The notes under the pieces were generated by a model. That model did not search any database, had not been told where the DNA came from, and saw nothing but the letters and a program-made list of their open reading frames with translations. This document shows positions 11,753 through 23,200 of a stretch of DNA of 64,000 nucleotides, piece by piece (position 1 is the first letter of the stretch; the number at the start of each line of letters is the position of its first letter). Source of the DNA: Lucifuga dentata (Eukaryota; Chordata; Actinopteri; Ophidiiformes; Bythitidae); the NCBI GenBank assembly GCA_014773175.1, contig VXCM01000760.1, forward strand, positions 1-64,000, in the 5' to 3' direction. The position numbers and the translations under genes are program-made.

Positions 11753-14312
11753 TATGTAGCTCTCCCACAGTTGGGGCCAGGCCCTCGGCTTTGTGGTGAT
11801 TCCTCTCAGAGAAGTGCTTGGGGAGCCGGACTTGGTGCTGGATCACTGGCTTAATCTGGATGGCGCACTGCCAGAGAGCCAGATCCTACTGAGGGCTGAG
11901 CTCAAGGTACTGGCAACATACAGTATTATGCTTGTTTTCAGTATTCTACCAAAACCTGAAAATATGTCCCCATGCGAACAATGTCATGATACTGACTTGT
12001 TCTTTACTATGTCACTTACAGGTTTTTCAGCTCAAAGAACCTAACTACTATAGCTACTACTACTACATAACTACTATAACACTTAACACTACTGCTACTA
12101 TAACACTACTACTACATAACTACTATAACACCTAACACTACTGCTACTATAACACTACTACTACATAACTACTATAACACTTAACTACAAGTTACACAAT
12201 GCTCAACCAAAACCTGCTCTTTAGAACTCTCTACCAAGCATTTTCTGTGCAGCCCTTTATATTAAGTATTTATTAGAATTACAAAGAATAGATATCCTGC
12301 ACACTCGTACACAGGTTATGAAATTGGTTTGGCCAGTAGGTAAACTTAAAAGCTTAGAAACAAAAAGGTACCACCCTTTGATTTGGAAAATGGTAAGAAT
12401 GTATTCAGCAATACTGAGAATCACAAAGGACCCCCACAATAACTATAACAATGATAATAAACCCTGAAGCTAAATAGATATTTATCATATGAAACAATGG
12501 AATTTAAAAGAGACAGGATGAAAGTATGAGCCAAGAAGCATATAGTCAACAAGCCTGAAACAATGAAAAGAATTATTCCAAAAAAAAGAATTATACTGAA
12601 TAGTCTAAAATAAAGTATTAAAACCAAAAACATTCTTTTTCTGACGTTACAGTAAGTAGGTTAAAGGAAAAATTCCCTGTGAAACACTTCCACACAAACA
12701 GCTGTTGCACATTTATCTTGCATTCTTCTGCCCATTTTATGGTTGTTGATATGTTTTTCATATTTCAGAAAACTGGCAGATGAGTGTGTGTGTGTGTGTG
12801 TGTGGNGGGGTGTTCCAGCTGTTTAAACATCAACACCATTGTAATGGAGACAGAAATGTCATGTCTCCACAGAGGTTCAACTCAGCCACAAGACACGTGT
12901 TCTGAGTGGGAGGTGTCAGTCTCACTTCCTCTCTGACTACAACGCTCTCCCCACCCACATATGAAATCCACACCATTTTAAATTCCATCATGCAATCATT
13001 ACAAATTGATGAATTTCCTCCTTTTCTCATTTACTTGCAGCTACTTCCTTTCTGCAAAGCTTCAACACCAATTCTCTAGAAATGATTCATTATTTCTATG
13101 GAGCAAATATTTATGATTTCCATTTCTCTCTGTCTTACAGCTCTTGGACACTCAGCTGGCATTGTGTCTTAAGGCTCAGGGGGATGCTTCCGATGACATC
13201 AGCGGAGATGACAGCGCCCATCTCATGCCTAGATGGGACCCTTCCCATCTTGACCTTCGACACAGAGCTGGCTTTTCTGTGTGAGTCACACACACACTGG
13301 CATCAATGCCGTATTGTCTACTTACAACCGCCACTGTAAAGGGAGTGGTTATTAAGGGTTCCTTTATTAGGATATTTTCCAGTGTACTTCATCCTATAAA
13401 AATATTAAAATATCAATGCTTTGTGTTTGGTTATATAATCTAAGATACAGTGCCATAATACACATGAATGAATCACATTTTCTTTGTTGTCTTTAGAACT
13501 GGAGAACATTTAAGTGGAGTGGGCCAGGTGAAGCTTACCATTGTTTATGCCATGGAGGAAAGCAAGCTTTTCATTACCGTTCACTCCTGCAGGTCTTTAT
13601 ATCACGTACTACACGTATACCATCTGTTTGTTTTTTTTTACCTGAAGCAGTCTGTACCATCCTGTGCTGTGTGTGCGTAAAATCTCCGTGTATCTCTGTG
13701 AACCTACAGATCCCTGGCAGCTTGCTCCAAAGATGGCGCAGACCCCTACGTTACCTTCATCCTGCTGCCCGACAAAAAGGCTACCACCAAGAGGAGGACT
13801 GCCACCAAGAAGAAAGACCTCAATCCAGAATTCAGTGAGAGGTGAAACAAGAAGACTCCCATGATAATCATATACACGTGAGGATTTGAACCGTCATACA
13901 TCTCTTATACGTCTGTCTCTTTTTCTAGGTTCGACTTTGATCTCTCTCTCGAGGAGTTCACGCAGAGAAGACTGGACCTGTCTGTGAAGAACAGTGTGTC
14001 CTTCATGAGCAGAGAGAAGGAGCTTATCGGCAAGGTACAAATTATAATCATTCTTGTGTTGCACAGAGTAAGTTATCACTCCATCTCGCTCATAACTTCA
14101 TCCTTTGCTTCTCCTTGTCGTCCTCAGTTACAGCTAGACCTTGACCAAATTGACATCAAGGCTGGTGTCGCACAGTGGTATTTATTTAATCAGTTTCTGA
14201 CCAATATTGTGTAATTTTGTAGACTCGTAGTAGCTATTTTATGTGCAAACTACACTACAAATTATATCCTTTACACTTTTTCAGGTACGATTTGGTACCA
14301 GAAAACAACTAG
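1277..14312 (+). CDS. esyt1: Extended synaptotagmin 1 (31 coding exons)
   Basis: E-Syt1 is an ER-anchored tether that reaches the plasma membrane and moves glycerolipids in response to calcium. Exons: 1277-1669, 2851-2892, 4237-4371, 4627-4697, 4799-4871, 4963-5052, 5167-5222, 5983-6103, 6273-6449, 6900-6982, 7169-7217, 7565-7654, 8012-8107, 8200-8271, 8354-8440, 8715-8864, 9598-9780, 9955-10131, 10232-10314, 10405-10453, 10567-10656, 10955-11050, 11291-11362, 11460-11546, 11760-11906, 13141-13280, 13497-13592, 13710-13841, 13929-14034, 14128-14177, 14285-14312. All junctions are GT-AG and the sum stays in frame: 1106 codons as assembled, 1084 without a false 22-codon duplication in exon 1 (human about 1104). 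Five C2 domains rather than three separate it from E-Syt2 and E-Syt3. The ATG at 1277 is the first in frame; a second, at residue 10, is also possible. Confidence 0.96.
1295..1425. repeat. esyt1: Exact 65-bp duplication across a single N (assembly artefact)
   Basis: Bases 1295-1359 are repeated exactly at 1361-1425, with one N at 1360 between them. The insertion totals 66 bases, so the esyt1 frame stays open and the predicted protein gains a false 22-residue repeat containing one X. A contig join whose overlap was not collapsed explains this best. Confidence 0.9.
2312..2389. repeat. (GT)n microsatellite, esyt1 intron 1
   Basis: Nearly pure GT dinucleotides with a few TATG interruptions. The short open frame of alternating Cys and Val across it is an artefact of the repeat. 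Confidence 0.95.
2851..6103 (+). other. esyt1: esyt1 exons 2-8: SMP lipid-transfer domain
   Basis: These exons encode residues about 110-305. They include the family-typical stretches VEWLNKILQQAWPF, DVEINVEIKKYFCKAGVKG, LRVILEPLIGDIPLVGA, LDINWTGLTNLLDIPGL and DTMIMDAIASHLVLPNR. In E-Syts this region forms a tubular, dimeric SMP domain that carries lipids between membranes. Introns here run from 91 bases to about 1.3 kb. The domain ends at LRSPLPRG, immediately before C2A, as in the human protein. Confidence 0.94.
6273..8864 (+). other. esyt1: esyt1 exons 9-16: C2A-C2B module
   Basis: Eight exons of 177, 83, 49, 90, 96, 72, 87 and 150 bases encode residues about 306-573. C2A keeps acidic calcium-loop residues (GKSDPYA and FDKDPDQDDFLGR). 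C2B is weaker (NKDPSPVV and VKDDDRS). The exon lengths and phases recur almost exactly in exons 18-25, which encode C2C-C2D. Confidence 0.94.
7110..7157. repeat. (CT)n microsatellite before an esyt1 acceptor
   Basis: A pure CT run ends about a dozen bases before the exon 11 acceptor at 7169 and so merges with its polypyrimidine tract. Length change here could affect splicing of this 49-base exon. Confidence 0.9.
9598..9780 (+). other. esyt1: esyt1 exon 17: linker between C2 pairs
   Basis: This 183-base exon encodes residues about 574-634, a Pro/Ser/Thr/Gly-rich low-complexity linker between C2B and C2C. It is the only exon separating the two duplicated eight-exon blocks. The human protein has a linker in the same place with little sequence similarity. 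Confidence 0.88.
9814..9913. repeat. (CA)n microsatellite with N at 9843
   Basis: A CA-dinucleotide tract of about 100 bases in esyt1 intron 17, broken by one N. The allele length given here should not be trusted. Confidence 0.93.
9955..11906 (+). other. esyt1: esyt1 exons 18-25: C2C-C2D module
   Basis: Eight exons of 177, 83, 49, 90, 96, 72, 87 and 147 bases encode residues about 635-901. C2C closely resembles C2A: both begin with a Gly-Val-Val/Leu-Arg-Ile-His-Leu-Leu-Glu-Ala type start, and C2C keeps KGKSDPYV and FDKDIDQDDFLGR, so calcium binding is plausible. In C2D the acidic loop residues are largely lost (GKEPKVGA and VKLSHSW), so it is probably not a calcium sensor. In E-Syt1, C2C is known to mediate calcium control. 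Confidence 0.93.
11705..11750. repeat. (TG)n microsatellite before esyt1 exon 25
   Basis: A pure TG run ends ten bases before the exon at 11760, in the place of the usual polypyrimidine tract. A run of this kind near an acceptor can influence exon use. Confidence 0.9.
12040..12190. repeat. 49-bp minisatellite in esyt1 intron 25
   Basis: About three tandem copies of a 49-base unit rich in ACTACTATAACAC-type words. The TACATAAC landmark recurs near 12064, 12113 and 12162. The rest of the 1.2-kb intron (11907-13140) shows no exon; it has an N at 12806 after a short GT run. Confidence 0.85.
13141..14312 (+). other. esyt1: esyt1 exons 26-31: linker and C2E domain
   Basis: The exon at 13141-13280 is a variable linker. 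The remaining five encode a C2 domain (residues about 950-1080) with DGADPYVTFILLPDKK, a Lys/Arg-rich strand (KKATTKRRTATKKK), LNPEFSERFDF and GVAQWYDL near the end. The basic strand suits the known binding of the last E-Syt C2 domain to PI(4,5)P2 at the plasma membrane. The second calcium loop (VKNSVSF) lacks acidic residues. The stop codon is TAG at 14310-14312. Confidence 0.92.
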
Positions 14313-14611
14313 AAGAACTGATGCCTGATCTTCAGTATAATACAAAAATAAGTGTTGCTTCTTTGATCTGTGACTTTGTGTGTTTATGTATTCAGCTTAT
14401 ATGAAAATCAGACCATCACTGAAGAAAAGATTATGACATATCACCTCCATAATAACACAAGCCACCAGTATTTATGAGAATTTTTTCATGTAGTTCATCA
14501 TCCATAGTGTTAACTGTTGAATTCAAGCTTCCTCGAACAAATTCTTCAGTAGAATATTTTAGCTGAATGTATATTTGATAATAATGCAACTATGTTGCAA
14601 AATCTGTTGAG

Positions 14612-14652
<41 letters not shown>

Positions 14653-15390
14653 AAGCATGTAAAAGTACTGATTTTTATTTCTAAACGGGCTTATGCTGTG
14701 ACCATATTGATGTGTTTCTGAAAATTCTAATTTATGACAATGTCTTACAGATTTACAGCATCCGACTTAACTGAAAGTGATTCCTGTGAATTTTATTTTT
14801 TACAGTCTTCAAAGAATTCCCGATATTATTTAGTTTGTAGGTCTTTATATTATTGCCTTAAGTATTACAACTGTGCACAGTTTTACAGTGTTTATGTTCC
14901 AAATGAAGTTTTATATGTTTTAACCAGAGCTACCTGAAAGTTGCTTTTATAAATCAAAGAGACGTACCGGTATAACAAAGCCAGATCCTGCTATAAAATA
15001 GAGATTTGGCACTGTAAGCAGAGTCTAAATCACTGTGCTTTTATGAAGAGAAAACATTGTCATCGCAATAGTGTTCTGATTCGCATGCATCTTTGTATGT
15101 GTGGCACCAAACGCACTAAGAAAATGTGCTTATAGTTTATTTGTTTGCATGTTTGCATATTTGTTTGCAAGCATGCAGATAGTGTACACCAATGGTGGGA
15201 CAGCTTCTATTTCTCACTATTACCACCTCACCACAAAGGCCTGACACTGATTTGTGGTCATAGAAAGAAAATAGTTTTCAAAATTAAAAAAAAACAAGAC
15301 AAAACTGCTGTGCTTTGATATAATTGGGTATGTCATCATGTATTTGCTGTAAAGTTGCTGATTAAAGTTTGCACTCTCATGACTAAAACC
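14313..15390 (+). terminator. esyt1: esyt1 3' UTR and probable poly(A) site
   Basis: No further exon is visible after the stop. The best poly(A) signal is ATTAAA at 15361-15366, giving a 3' UTR of about 1.07 kb. A pure AT-dinucleotide run at 14613-14649 lies inside it. The true end needs transcript data. Confidence 0.5.
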
Positions 15391-15449
15391 AGTTCCCTTA
15401 TTTGACTGACAGATGGATGGATGTATTTTGTAGCTCCAACCACATGGTA

Positions 15450-15450
<1 letters not shown>

Positions 15451-15516
<66 letters not shown>
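15451..15516. repeat. (TCTA)n microsatellite
   Basis: About 16 perfect copies of TCTA between esyt1 and fmnl3, directly beside the left end of the MITE copy at 15528. Confidence 0.95.
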
Positions 15517-15527
15517 CTGGGTAGACT

Positions 15528-15956
15528 TTGAAAGACTACACCAGTAATTTTGCATGTTTAGGTACAATACCTACATACACCTTACATTACTGACAAACAT
15601 TTACCTCAAAATAAAAACTTATTTTAGTTTTCAAATTGTTTTGCTAAATCCCCTAATCTTTCAAAATCAATTGTGGAGATACATGTTCTTCCATGCAGCT
15701 CTGTATTGGATAAAATAATTTAAAGAAAATAAGAAAGAAGTCTAGTTCACTGTGATAGATTACCTATCCCAAGCACATTTCAAGTCTCTACAAGTTGAAT
15801 TTAAATAGCCTACTTGACAGTCTGGAAGGTATTAAAAACAAATCTAAAATGTAACGCTCCATTATTTTTTGGAAAATGGTTGGCAGTAATGTAACGTGTG
15901 CGAGGGTTGTATTTATTGGGCTCAAACATGCAAAAACACCGGTATGCTCCTTGCGC
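15528..15956. repeat. Palindromic TTAA-type MITE, copy A
   Basis: The most diverged of four related elements. The left end carries ATTTTGCATGTTTAGG and the right end its near reverse complement, CTCAAACATGCAAAAACACC. The interior shares the GGAAAATGGTTGGCAGTAA and TACCTATCCCAAGCACATTTC stretches with the other copies, inverted relative to copies B and D. There is no coding capacity. Confidence 0.75.
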
Positions 15957-15995
15957 TGAAAGTATTCTTGATTTACATGTCATGGTCATACTTCA

Positions 15996-16009
15996 CCACC
16001 AGGTGGCGA
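15996..16009 (+). promoter_or_regulatory. CTCF-like motif between esyt1 and fmnl3
   Basis: CCACCAGGTGGCGA fits the vertebrate CTCF core at 13 of 14 positions. It lies between the esyt1 3' end and the fmnl3 promoter, a sensible place for an insulator. Occupancy is not known. Confidence 0.5.
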
Positions 16010-16109
16010 CAAAGAAAAGACAAAGCCCTGCTGACTCTTCCAGCTGCATGTAGGCTGACTGCCCACAGATGTGAGCGAAGGAACGGCAGAAAAGTGATTG
16101 ACAGGTCGC

Positions 16110-16625
16110 TCCACCAATAAGAATGCTGATTTCCTGAAGCAGGGGCGGGATGAGAGATGAAAACCTGCCTTCTGAGTGGAGGCACCAGAGAAAAGCTTAA
16201 TCAGGATCACACAACAATAATGAATGGAAACGCGTCGGAGCCAAGAAAGTTTACCAGCAGCTAAGAAACTGTTAGTCTGCGTTTGAAAGTTATCTGAGAA
16301 ATTTTTAGTAAGTAATGGATTGGTCAGGCAAATCAGAAACGATTCTCTGGGAAAGAAAGCAGTTGTACTTTGATTGTTACTTGTGAAAAGTAAGTTTTAA
16401 GTGAAACTACAGTGGAAAACTGTAAACCGAAAGGCGTAATTAAATGTAAATGGAATTTTGGGACGGAAAAACAAGACTAAACTGCACTGTCATCTTTTCA
16501 TCGCGGTTTTTAGAAGTGAACTGTTTGGATTGATGCGTTTGGACACTGATTTTTTTTTTTTTGGATTACCGCTGAAAGAAGCTGAAGGATTCGCTTTTAA
16601 AGGATAACAGTACTGCTGGAGAAAA
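16110..16625 (+). promoter_or_regulatory. fmnl3: fmnl3 promoter and 5' UTR
   Basis: A CCAAT box at 16114-16118 is followed by an Sp1-type GC box (GGGGCGGG) at 16142-16149. There is no TATA box. This points to initiation somewhere between about 16180 and 16280 and a 5' UTR of roughly 350-450 bases before the ATG at 16626. The inference rests on motif spacing only. Confidence 0.5.
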
Positions 16626-17176
16626 ATGGGGAATCTAGAAAGTGTGGATGGCCCGTCGGAGATGAAGCATCATATCATGCCTCTGAAAGTGCCCATGCCT
16701 GATCCCACAGAGCTGGAGGAGAAATTTGCCATTGTTTTGGTAAGTTGTATTTATCTGTGATTGCGCTGGTTTGGCCACATGTTGATCCAGTTGTCAAAGA
16801 AAGTGACATCAGACAGCTTTGAAATGATAAGTTGTGTACTTTAATGATTTTCACATTTATTTGTTTGTTTTTCACTCAATTTTCAAATTTGTTTTATAAA
16901 CCAATCACGATTTCAGAAGTAGAATTCAAAATAGTAGTGATGTAATCTTGTTTACGCACAGTGGACACTTAAAACAGTGGATATTTGGTCTTATGAGTTT
17001 ATATTTGTAGAGCATATTATGTGTGATTATGATCGATTGTTGATATATGAAATAAAGCGACCTGTCCTGTCCCACCCTTCTTTACTCTTTGCCTGCTGTT
17101 CTCTCTCTTTCCTGCGGTTCTTTTGTCTCCACTAAATTCACGCAGCTCAGCATTTGATTGAGTGAAATCGTCACGC

Positions 17177-17212
<36 letters not shown>

Positions 17213-20200
17213 GGCACCACATTACCTTTAACAGCGCACATCACAGCATTGGGGTTATTTTAAGTGATCTCACTGCAGGCTAAACATCTGAAAACAACAT
17301 TTTCTGAATTCCCCCAAAACTCCCACACCTCAGACCCTGGGGGAAAGCCACTTTTAGACACGTGACTCATAAAATGGGACTTTTGAAAGTGCAGAGATTC
17401 CTGTCAATATTTTTTAGAGAATAACCAGTAATCCTTTTGGATTAGTGTTAATGTGTATTTAGAATAACCTAAACACCCATTAGGCTTCCCTTTCCTGTCA
17501 GGCTGTAATTATTCAGGACAATGTAAGAAGTGGCTGCTTCAGTGGAGGAAATTAAATCATGAATTTGGTTTGTTTCTCATATGTAGGGATAGAAAATGAT
17601 TAATTAAGTTGTTCTACAATTGCTTAAGTAGATTGTTTTTTGGTATTAAGTCAGAATTGTATTCAGTTACATCAGGAAAGGTAAAAGGTGCCTGACCACT
17701 CAAAAGGATTTTTTCATTTCTGCTTGCTTTGAGCATCTTTTCATTATGAAATTTTCCTAAAAAAGAAAAATAAGAGCATCACTCAACTGAAGAGTGGAAG
17801 GTGTGTGTGTGTGTTACAGAAATGTTACATAAGTGGCTCTCTCAGGGTGCCCATTTTACTTTACTAAGAGTTGTTGTCTGAAAACTCACTCAGGTCAACT
17901 GGATTCAAGTTTTAAATTCTGAAATGTTTCACCATTCATATATATATATGTATATATATTTTCTCCGACTGACGAAGCCATTTGGATGAATGGTGAAACG
18001 TTTCAGAATTAAAAACTTGAATCCAGCTGACCTAACTGAGTTTTCATACAACATATCTACCCGTCTGGATGACTGAGAATGTTCATCAAAATCTTTACTA
18101 AGAGTCATTTTTAAAAGAGATACTTTTTACTTTTACAGTATGTCAGCGAAATTAAAGTCAAGTAACAGTATGCCTGCTTGAGTAACACTTCCTTGCAAAC
18201 CCAAACAGAAAACACAAAACATGTAGAATCAATAGAATCAACTTGCTCTTTCCTTTTTGTTTTAAAGCAGCAGCATCCATGATGTAAGCCTTTACATTAA
18301 AACTACTTTTGAGTCTTTTGTAGAGAATATTCCACCTCAAAAAGCCATGTGAGGGTTTTCACAGGTGCTTATTTTCTTCTTCTCTCTCCAAAATTCAACA
18401 TAACCACACCCGGCCTTGATTTTCAGCTGTCTAAGACCTTAATTACAGTAGCATGCAGCGAGGAGCAGCTCTTCACAACATTGTCTAGATAGTGTAATTC
18501 TGGAGTACATTGTGGACCTTCTGTGTTTCTGGAACGAAGCCACGGTTTGTTCGCCTGAGCTACCAGCAGCCACAGAGTGAAGCCTTCACATGAAGAGACC
18601 AGAGCAGCAAGAAGCCATTCAGGCCTGCTTGTTGACTACTGTGCTAAATCTCAGCCAATTATTATGACAATTATACACTAAATTGCACTGTAAGAGTTAT
18701 TTTGACAGCTTTCAACATCTCTTTCATATAATGACTCATTGCTTGGAAAAGTGGGTGGTTAAAAAAAAAAAAGTTTTTGCTGAATGTAAAGTTTTTCCAT
18801 ATGACTGATGCGTAAACCATCTTCAAATGATTTGTAGCTGTCACATTTCCCATAAAGAAAGACTGGAAATGATTTCTATCAACATGCAGCGTGTCTTGCC
18901 TGAAACAGTCTGCAACTGTTTGACTGCTCAAAGTACGAAAGTCAATCCCTGTTATTATGTTCAGCCATGCAGGGTGGAAGATTTCTATGTATGATGCGGT
19001 AGACTCAACATTTCAGTCATGTTTTTGACTGGGAAAGATTTTTCTAGCTCCCTTACTCCACCCCACCCTACATCCTAGTAGCTCCAGATTTCCTTTACTT
19101 TGTGGGAAAGAACGACATGCTTGTATATTTTAGTGGTCTTATCGGACAATTGTCTAAGCTTTGCTTTGCCTGCCTCTTATTGCGAGATAACGATACTTTC
19201 TTTGAAGGCTACGTCTTTGAGGTTGGATCTTCTTGGGAGAAAAGGCAATGGCAAAGGCTTTAGATCTGGGTCTTTCTTCTCAAATTTCACATACCAAAAC
19301 ATGAGAGATTTCATATTTCTTTTGCGCTCTGCTACATTGAGCAGATTTATTTCTTTGGTATTTATTAGTACAGACATAATCGACATGGTAGTAGCTTAGA
19401 CAAATAAAGCGTTTTCCATAAATGGGTATTTGGAAAGAGGTAATTTCCCATCCCTTGGTTCTCTGTGTTTCCAGCTGCATGATGGCATGCTGGTGTAAAT
19501 GGATTTTGTGTGTGTGTGTGTCTGCATCTGCCTGGTGGGACTGCGTTCTTAGACATGGCTCACAGACGTCCCACTGGAATGACAGCAGCCCATAATGATG
19601 TCATGGGTGCAGCAGCCTTTGCCAGCGTAGTAATATCTCCAGGCTAATGACTTTAACAGGATCGCTCTAGTGTAGATGGTGGAGGGCAGTGGAGGAGGGA
19701 GCAGACCCTGGGTTAGCTTAGACTACTTCATGCGGTCTCTTAATAAAATGCCTGGGTCAAGTCTAAGCGCCAGCATGTGCTAAAGGCATCTGCCCTTGTC
19801 TCTTTTGTCCAGCGTCCTCAGAAACAGCTTCAGCTCTGTCTTCTGTGGCTGGAAACAGCTGCCTGGTATTTTCCTCCCTTCAATTTTAGTTCCTTCATTT
19901 TTACAGGGGAAGCTGCATTGTAGCCAGTCGTCCGCTGTGGTTTGTCCCTTTTACAATAAGAACTGTTTATGGAGGCTGCTGTTACATTATGTAGATTCAC
20001 AACATAAAGGTCATATCTATACAGTGATATCTATTATCAGCCTGCACCGTTAGGGCTTTTTTGTTTCTCCATTCAACATCTCTTTGTCCATAGTAACTCT
20101 TACTTATCCTTGAATTGCACGGCTTTGTGTGTTTCCAATTGGAAGTGGAACCCTTCATTCCCATCTGTGATTCCTACCTTCTCATTCCCTGAAGCCTGTC

Positions 20201-23200
20201 TCGCTGTGGGTCTGGCCTATAAGCTAACTTTCTCCATATGACTCTCCCCTTATGAAAACGATGTGAGATGCTAGTGGCATTTTCAAAGGTGTATGTCTGG
20301 AGAGGAGGCCTTGGCTGCTTAGTTGGGATCCTCTTTCAAAGTACCCGTGCTCCAATTCACCACTAGATTCCTGTGGTCTCGTCTCGGCTGGGGCCACAGA
20401 AGAACTTAAGAGAGGGAAAATTCTCTTTGAACTGGCTGTCTGCCACTGTTTGGGGTTGTAATGACTTTACCAACGTTTTTAAAGAACACACACATATTTA
20501 ATAGCTGTTATGGGAGAAGCATGTGATTATTTTCACTACTTGATTGCCTTGGAAACCATCCTCACTGATTTGTCTTCCTCTGCTCCGCTCTCCACATCCT
20601 TCTTTCTTTGACGTCCAGTTGCATCATGCGTAGATGTGCCCTTACAACTTTTTCTGATGTTTGGTTGCTCAGGAAGGAACGCCCACCAATAAGTGTGTTT
20701 GGCCAATCTACCTTTTTAATTCAAGCTGCAAAACAATGGAATTCTACATCAGCAGACATCAGAGAATTCAATACTTTTAACTCATTTTGCAAAGGAACTA
20801 AAGAAATGGCTGATGGGTAATCAGATTTGTCAACACTGATTTGTGCATTTGAAGGGTGGAGGAAGGAGTTTGGTTTATTTCTGTTGGATCAAATAATGAA
20901 AATGTCAGACCTGTCTTTTGACATACATGTGATTTTTTTTTTTTTTTTTTTTNTTTTTTTTTTTTTTTTGATTTAAGTCCTTGACTGTGTTTAGAGGTAT
21001 TTTAATGATGGATTTAAAGTATGTCCAGGAGACCAATGTATTTTTTCTGATATTGTAAACCTTCAGGATCTGTTTTTTTTAATGTAATATATCATGGTGT
21101 CTAATCATTTTATATTGCAGGTAGCCTTTTTATCATCTTGGCATGGGACTATAGATGAAAATGAGTCAACTTTGGCTAAATCTGGCATATTTACATTTGA
21201 TTGTATACTAATGTGCATTGTCCCAATTAAGTAAAAATTAAGAAATTAAATTAAATTCTACCAGTGTTTGTTAACTATAGAGAGGTTAGCATTAAGCCAG
21301 CGGTATTGAAATCAGACAAATAAGTGCTGACGAAGCAACTCCAGCAGCTTGTCTGACGTCACTGCAGTCAAAGTCTGAAGTCTGAAGAGAGCCTTGAGAG
21401 TCGCTGTGTATGATAGATGCCACTCAAGTGGAACTAATGGATTCAAGCTGTGCTATGTGTTTATTGGACATAAAACCTAAATCATTTTTATTTGTTTAAT
21501 GGTGGTTGTGTTTTATTTATGTGCCTGGTATGTCTGCCTCTCCTTCCCACACACACATCATCACCACCATTCCTCTTTTCTGAAAAGAGTGGGCAAGCCT
21601 TTGTGTTTTTGTTACGTCACGCAAGTTGGGAATGTGTACATCTGGCTCAGCCACCCACTGCCATGTCCCGGGAAGAATGGGATTATGGGAGTTGTGTGCA
21701 CACAGTTAACTTGGTTTTAATGCAGTAGAGCAGGCAGGGGGGGTTCAGCAGAAGGCTGTCCACCTGGCTCTGTCTACCCTCAGGCTACAATTCCCAATCT
21801 GGGCCAGGCTTTATGGGGAGTTTTAGTGCTTCTCCACTTGTTCCTTGCAGTTATTTTGGAAAGCAAAGGTCAAGTTAAAGACCATGACTGAGCAGATATA
21901 ACATGTCCACATAGAACGTAGCTTGTGTGTGAGATTTCTTCATGAGATCCACCTGGGTGGCTGATTCTATTAAACCAGATGGCTAATAGAGCAGTCAAAA
22001 ACACTGTGTAAACTAATGCTAGAAGCTAGTGCATCAAGTCTTTGCTTTTGTTTGATTGAACTCTACTTTTCTGGATACTTTTTGTGGACAGAATTGACAT
22101 CATTTATTTTTATATGGTTTCCAGCCTCAGAAACAGCTAATTTTATGACACGTGAGCAGAAATGTGTCTTTTGGAATGCAATGCTTGTCTCTGGGGCTGT
22201 AGTCTTTTATGTAGAGACAGTAACAGTACAGTACATGCTTCTGAAAATCTATAGATTTTAAAAGTACATATCTACTCTCATGAGAGCTGGAAATACACCT
22301 ATAGTGGAACATGTATAAGCAGTGTACTCTTGAAAATGTGCTCCTCTTGTTGTAAAATGTTAGAGACTGCACACGTCGTATGTGTGTGTGAATGTAATCA
22401 TATACTACAAGTCAAGAAGTTGCATGTGTTTGTAATTTCTGTATGTGTGTGTGTGTGTGTGTGTATTCGTGCGTGTCAGTGGGGGTTTGCATGCTGTTCT
22501 AATGCAGCTGCATGATGGCTAGAGGTTGGAGAAATGGTTTCCTCTTCAATACAATGGGGACTCTGTCAGTCAGTGTTGTTTTAGAAAGGGGGGCCTCATC
22601 TCCTGGTGCCTTTTGTGCTGCTGCCTCCTTTTTACGTGGACGCGCTGAGGAGCTGCTGTAAGCCGGTTTAAAGAGCGAACAGATCACAGCCCGATGCTAC
22701 CCTTCCCAAGTGACATAATGTGATTATTTCCCCAGCCCTCCTTAAATGACACAGAACATCTATCTTTATCTTCCCTTTCTCGTGACTTCTACTTCCGCTT
22801 TTGTTTTTGCAGAAAGGTATTTTGAGAAAGATAGTGGCACCGAAAAGATATATTGAGAAGCACTAGGGAACTTTTTTTTTTGAAGACTAAAGTGATTCAG
22901 TGGTTCTCACAGGAATTCTGAATGTGTTTTGGTTTTTGTTCCTCTTTATTATATTATGACCATTTCCTCATCTGACACTGAGCTGGTACAAGGAGAGAAA
23001 TCTTAGAAAGTCCCTGTGTGTCTAAACCTCTGTCTCTACACACTCATTGTCCTTTCACTTCAGCCAACTTTCATCACTTTAACTGGGCAGCGTGTCAAAA
23101 GGCCTGAATGCTGTGAGTTATTGAGGCATTCATGTACCTGCATTCCTGACATTCCTGTGTATATCGTCTGTTGGCCAGGGCTTCCCTCGGCCTTGGATGG

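Noticed and set aside
17017..17244. Open frame with a lysine run
   Set aside because: Produced by the poly(T) tract at 17180 read on the other strand.
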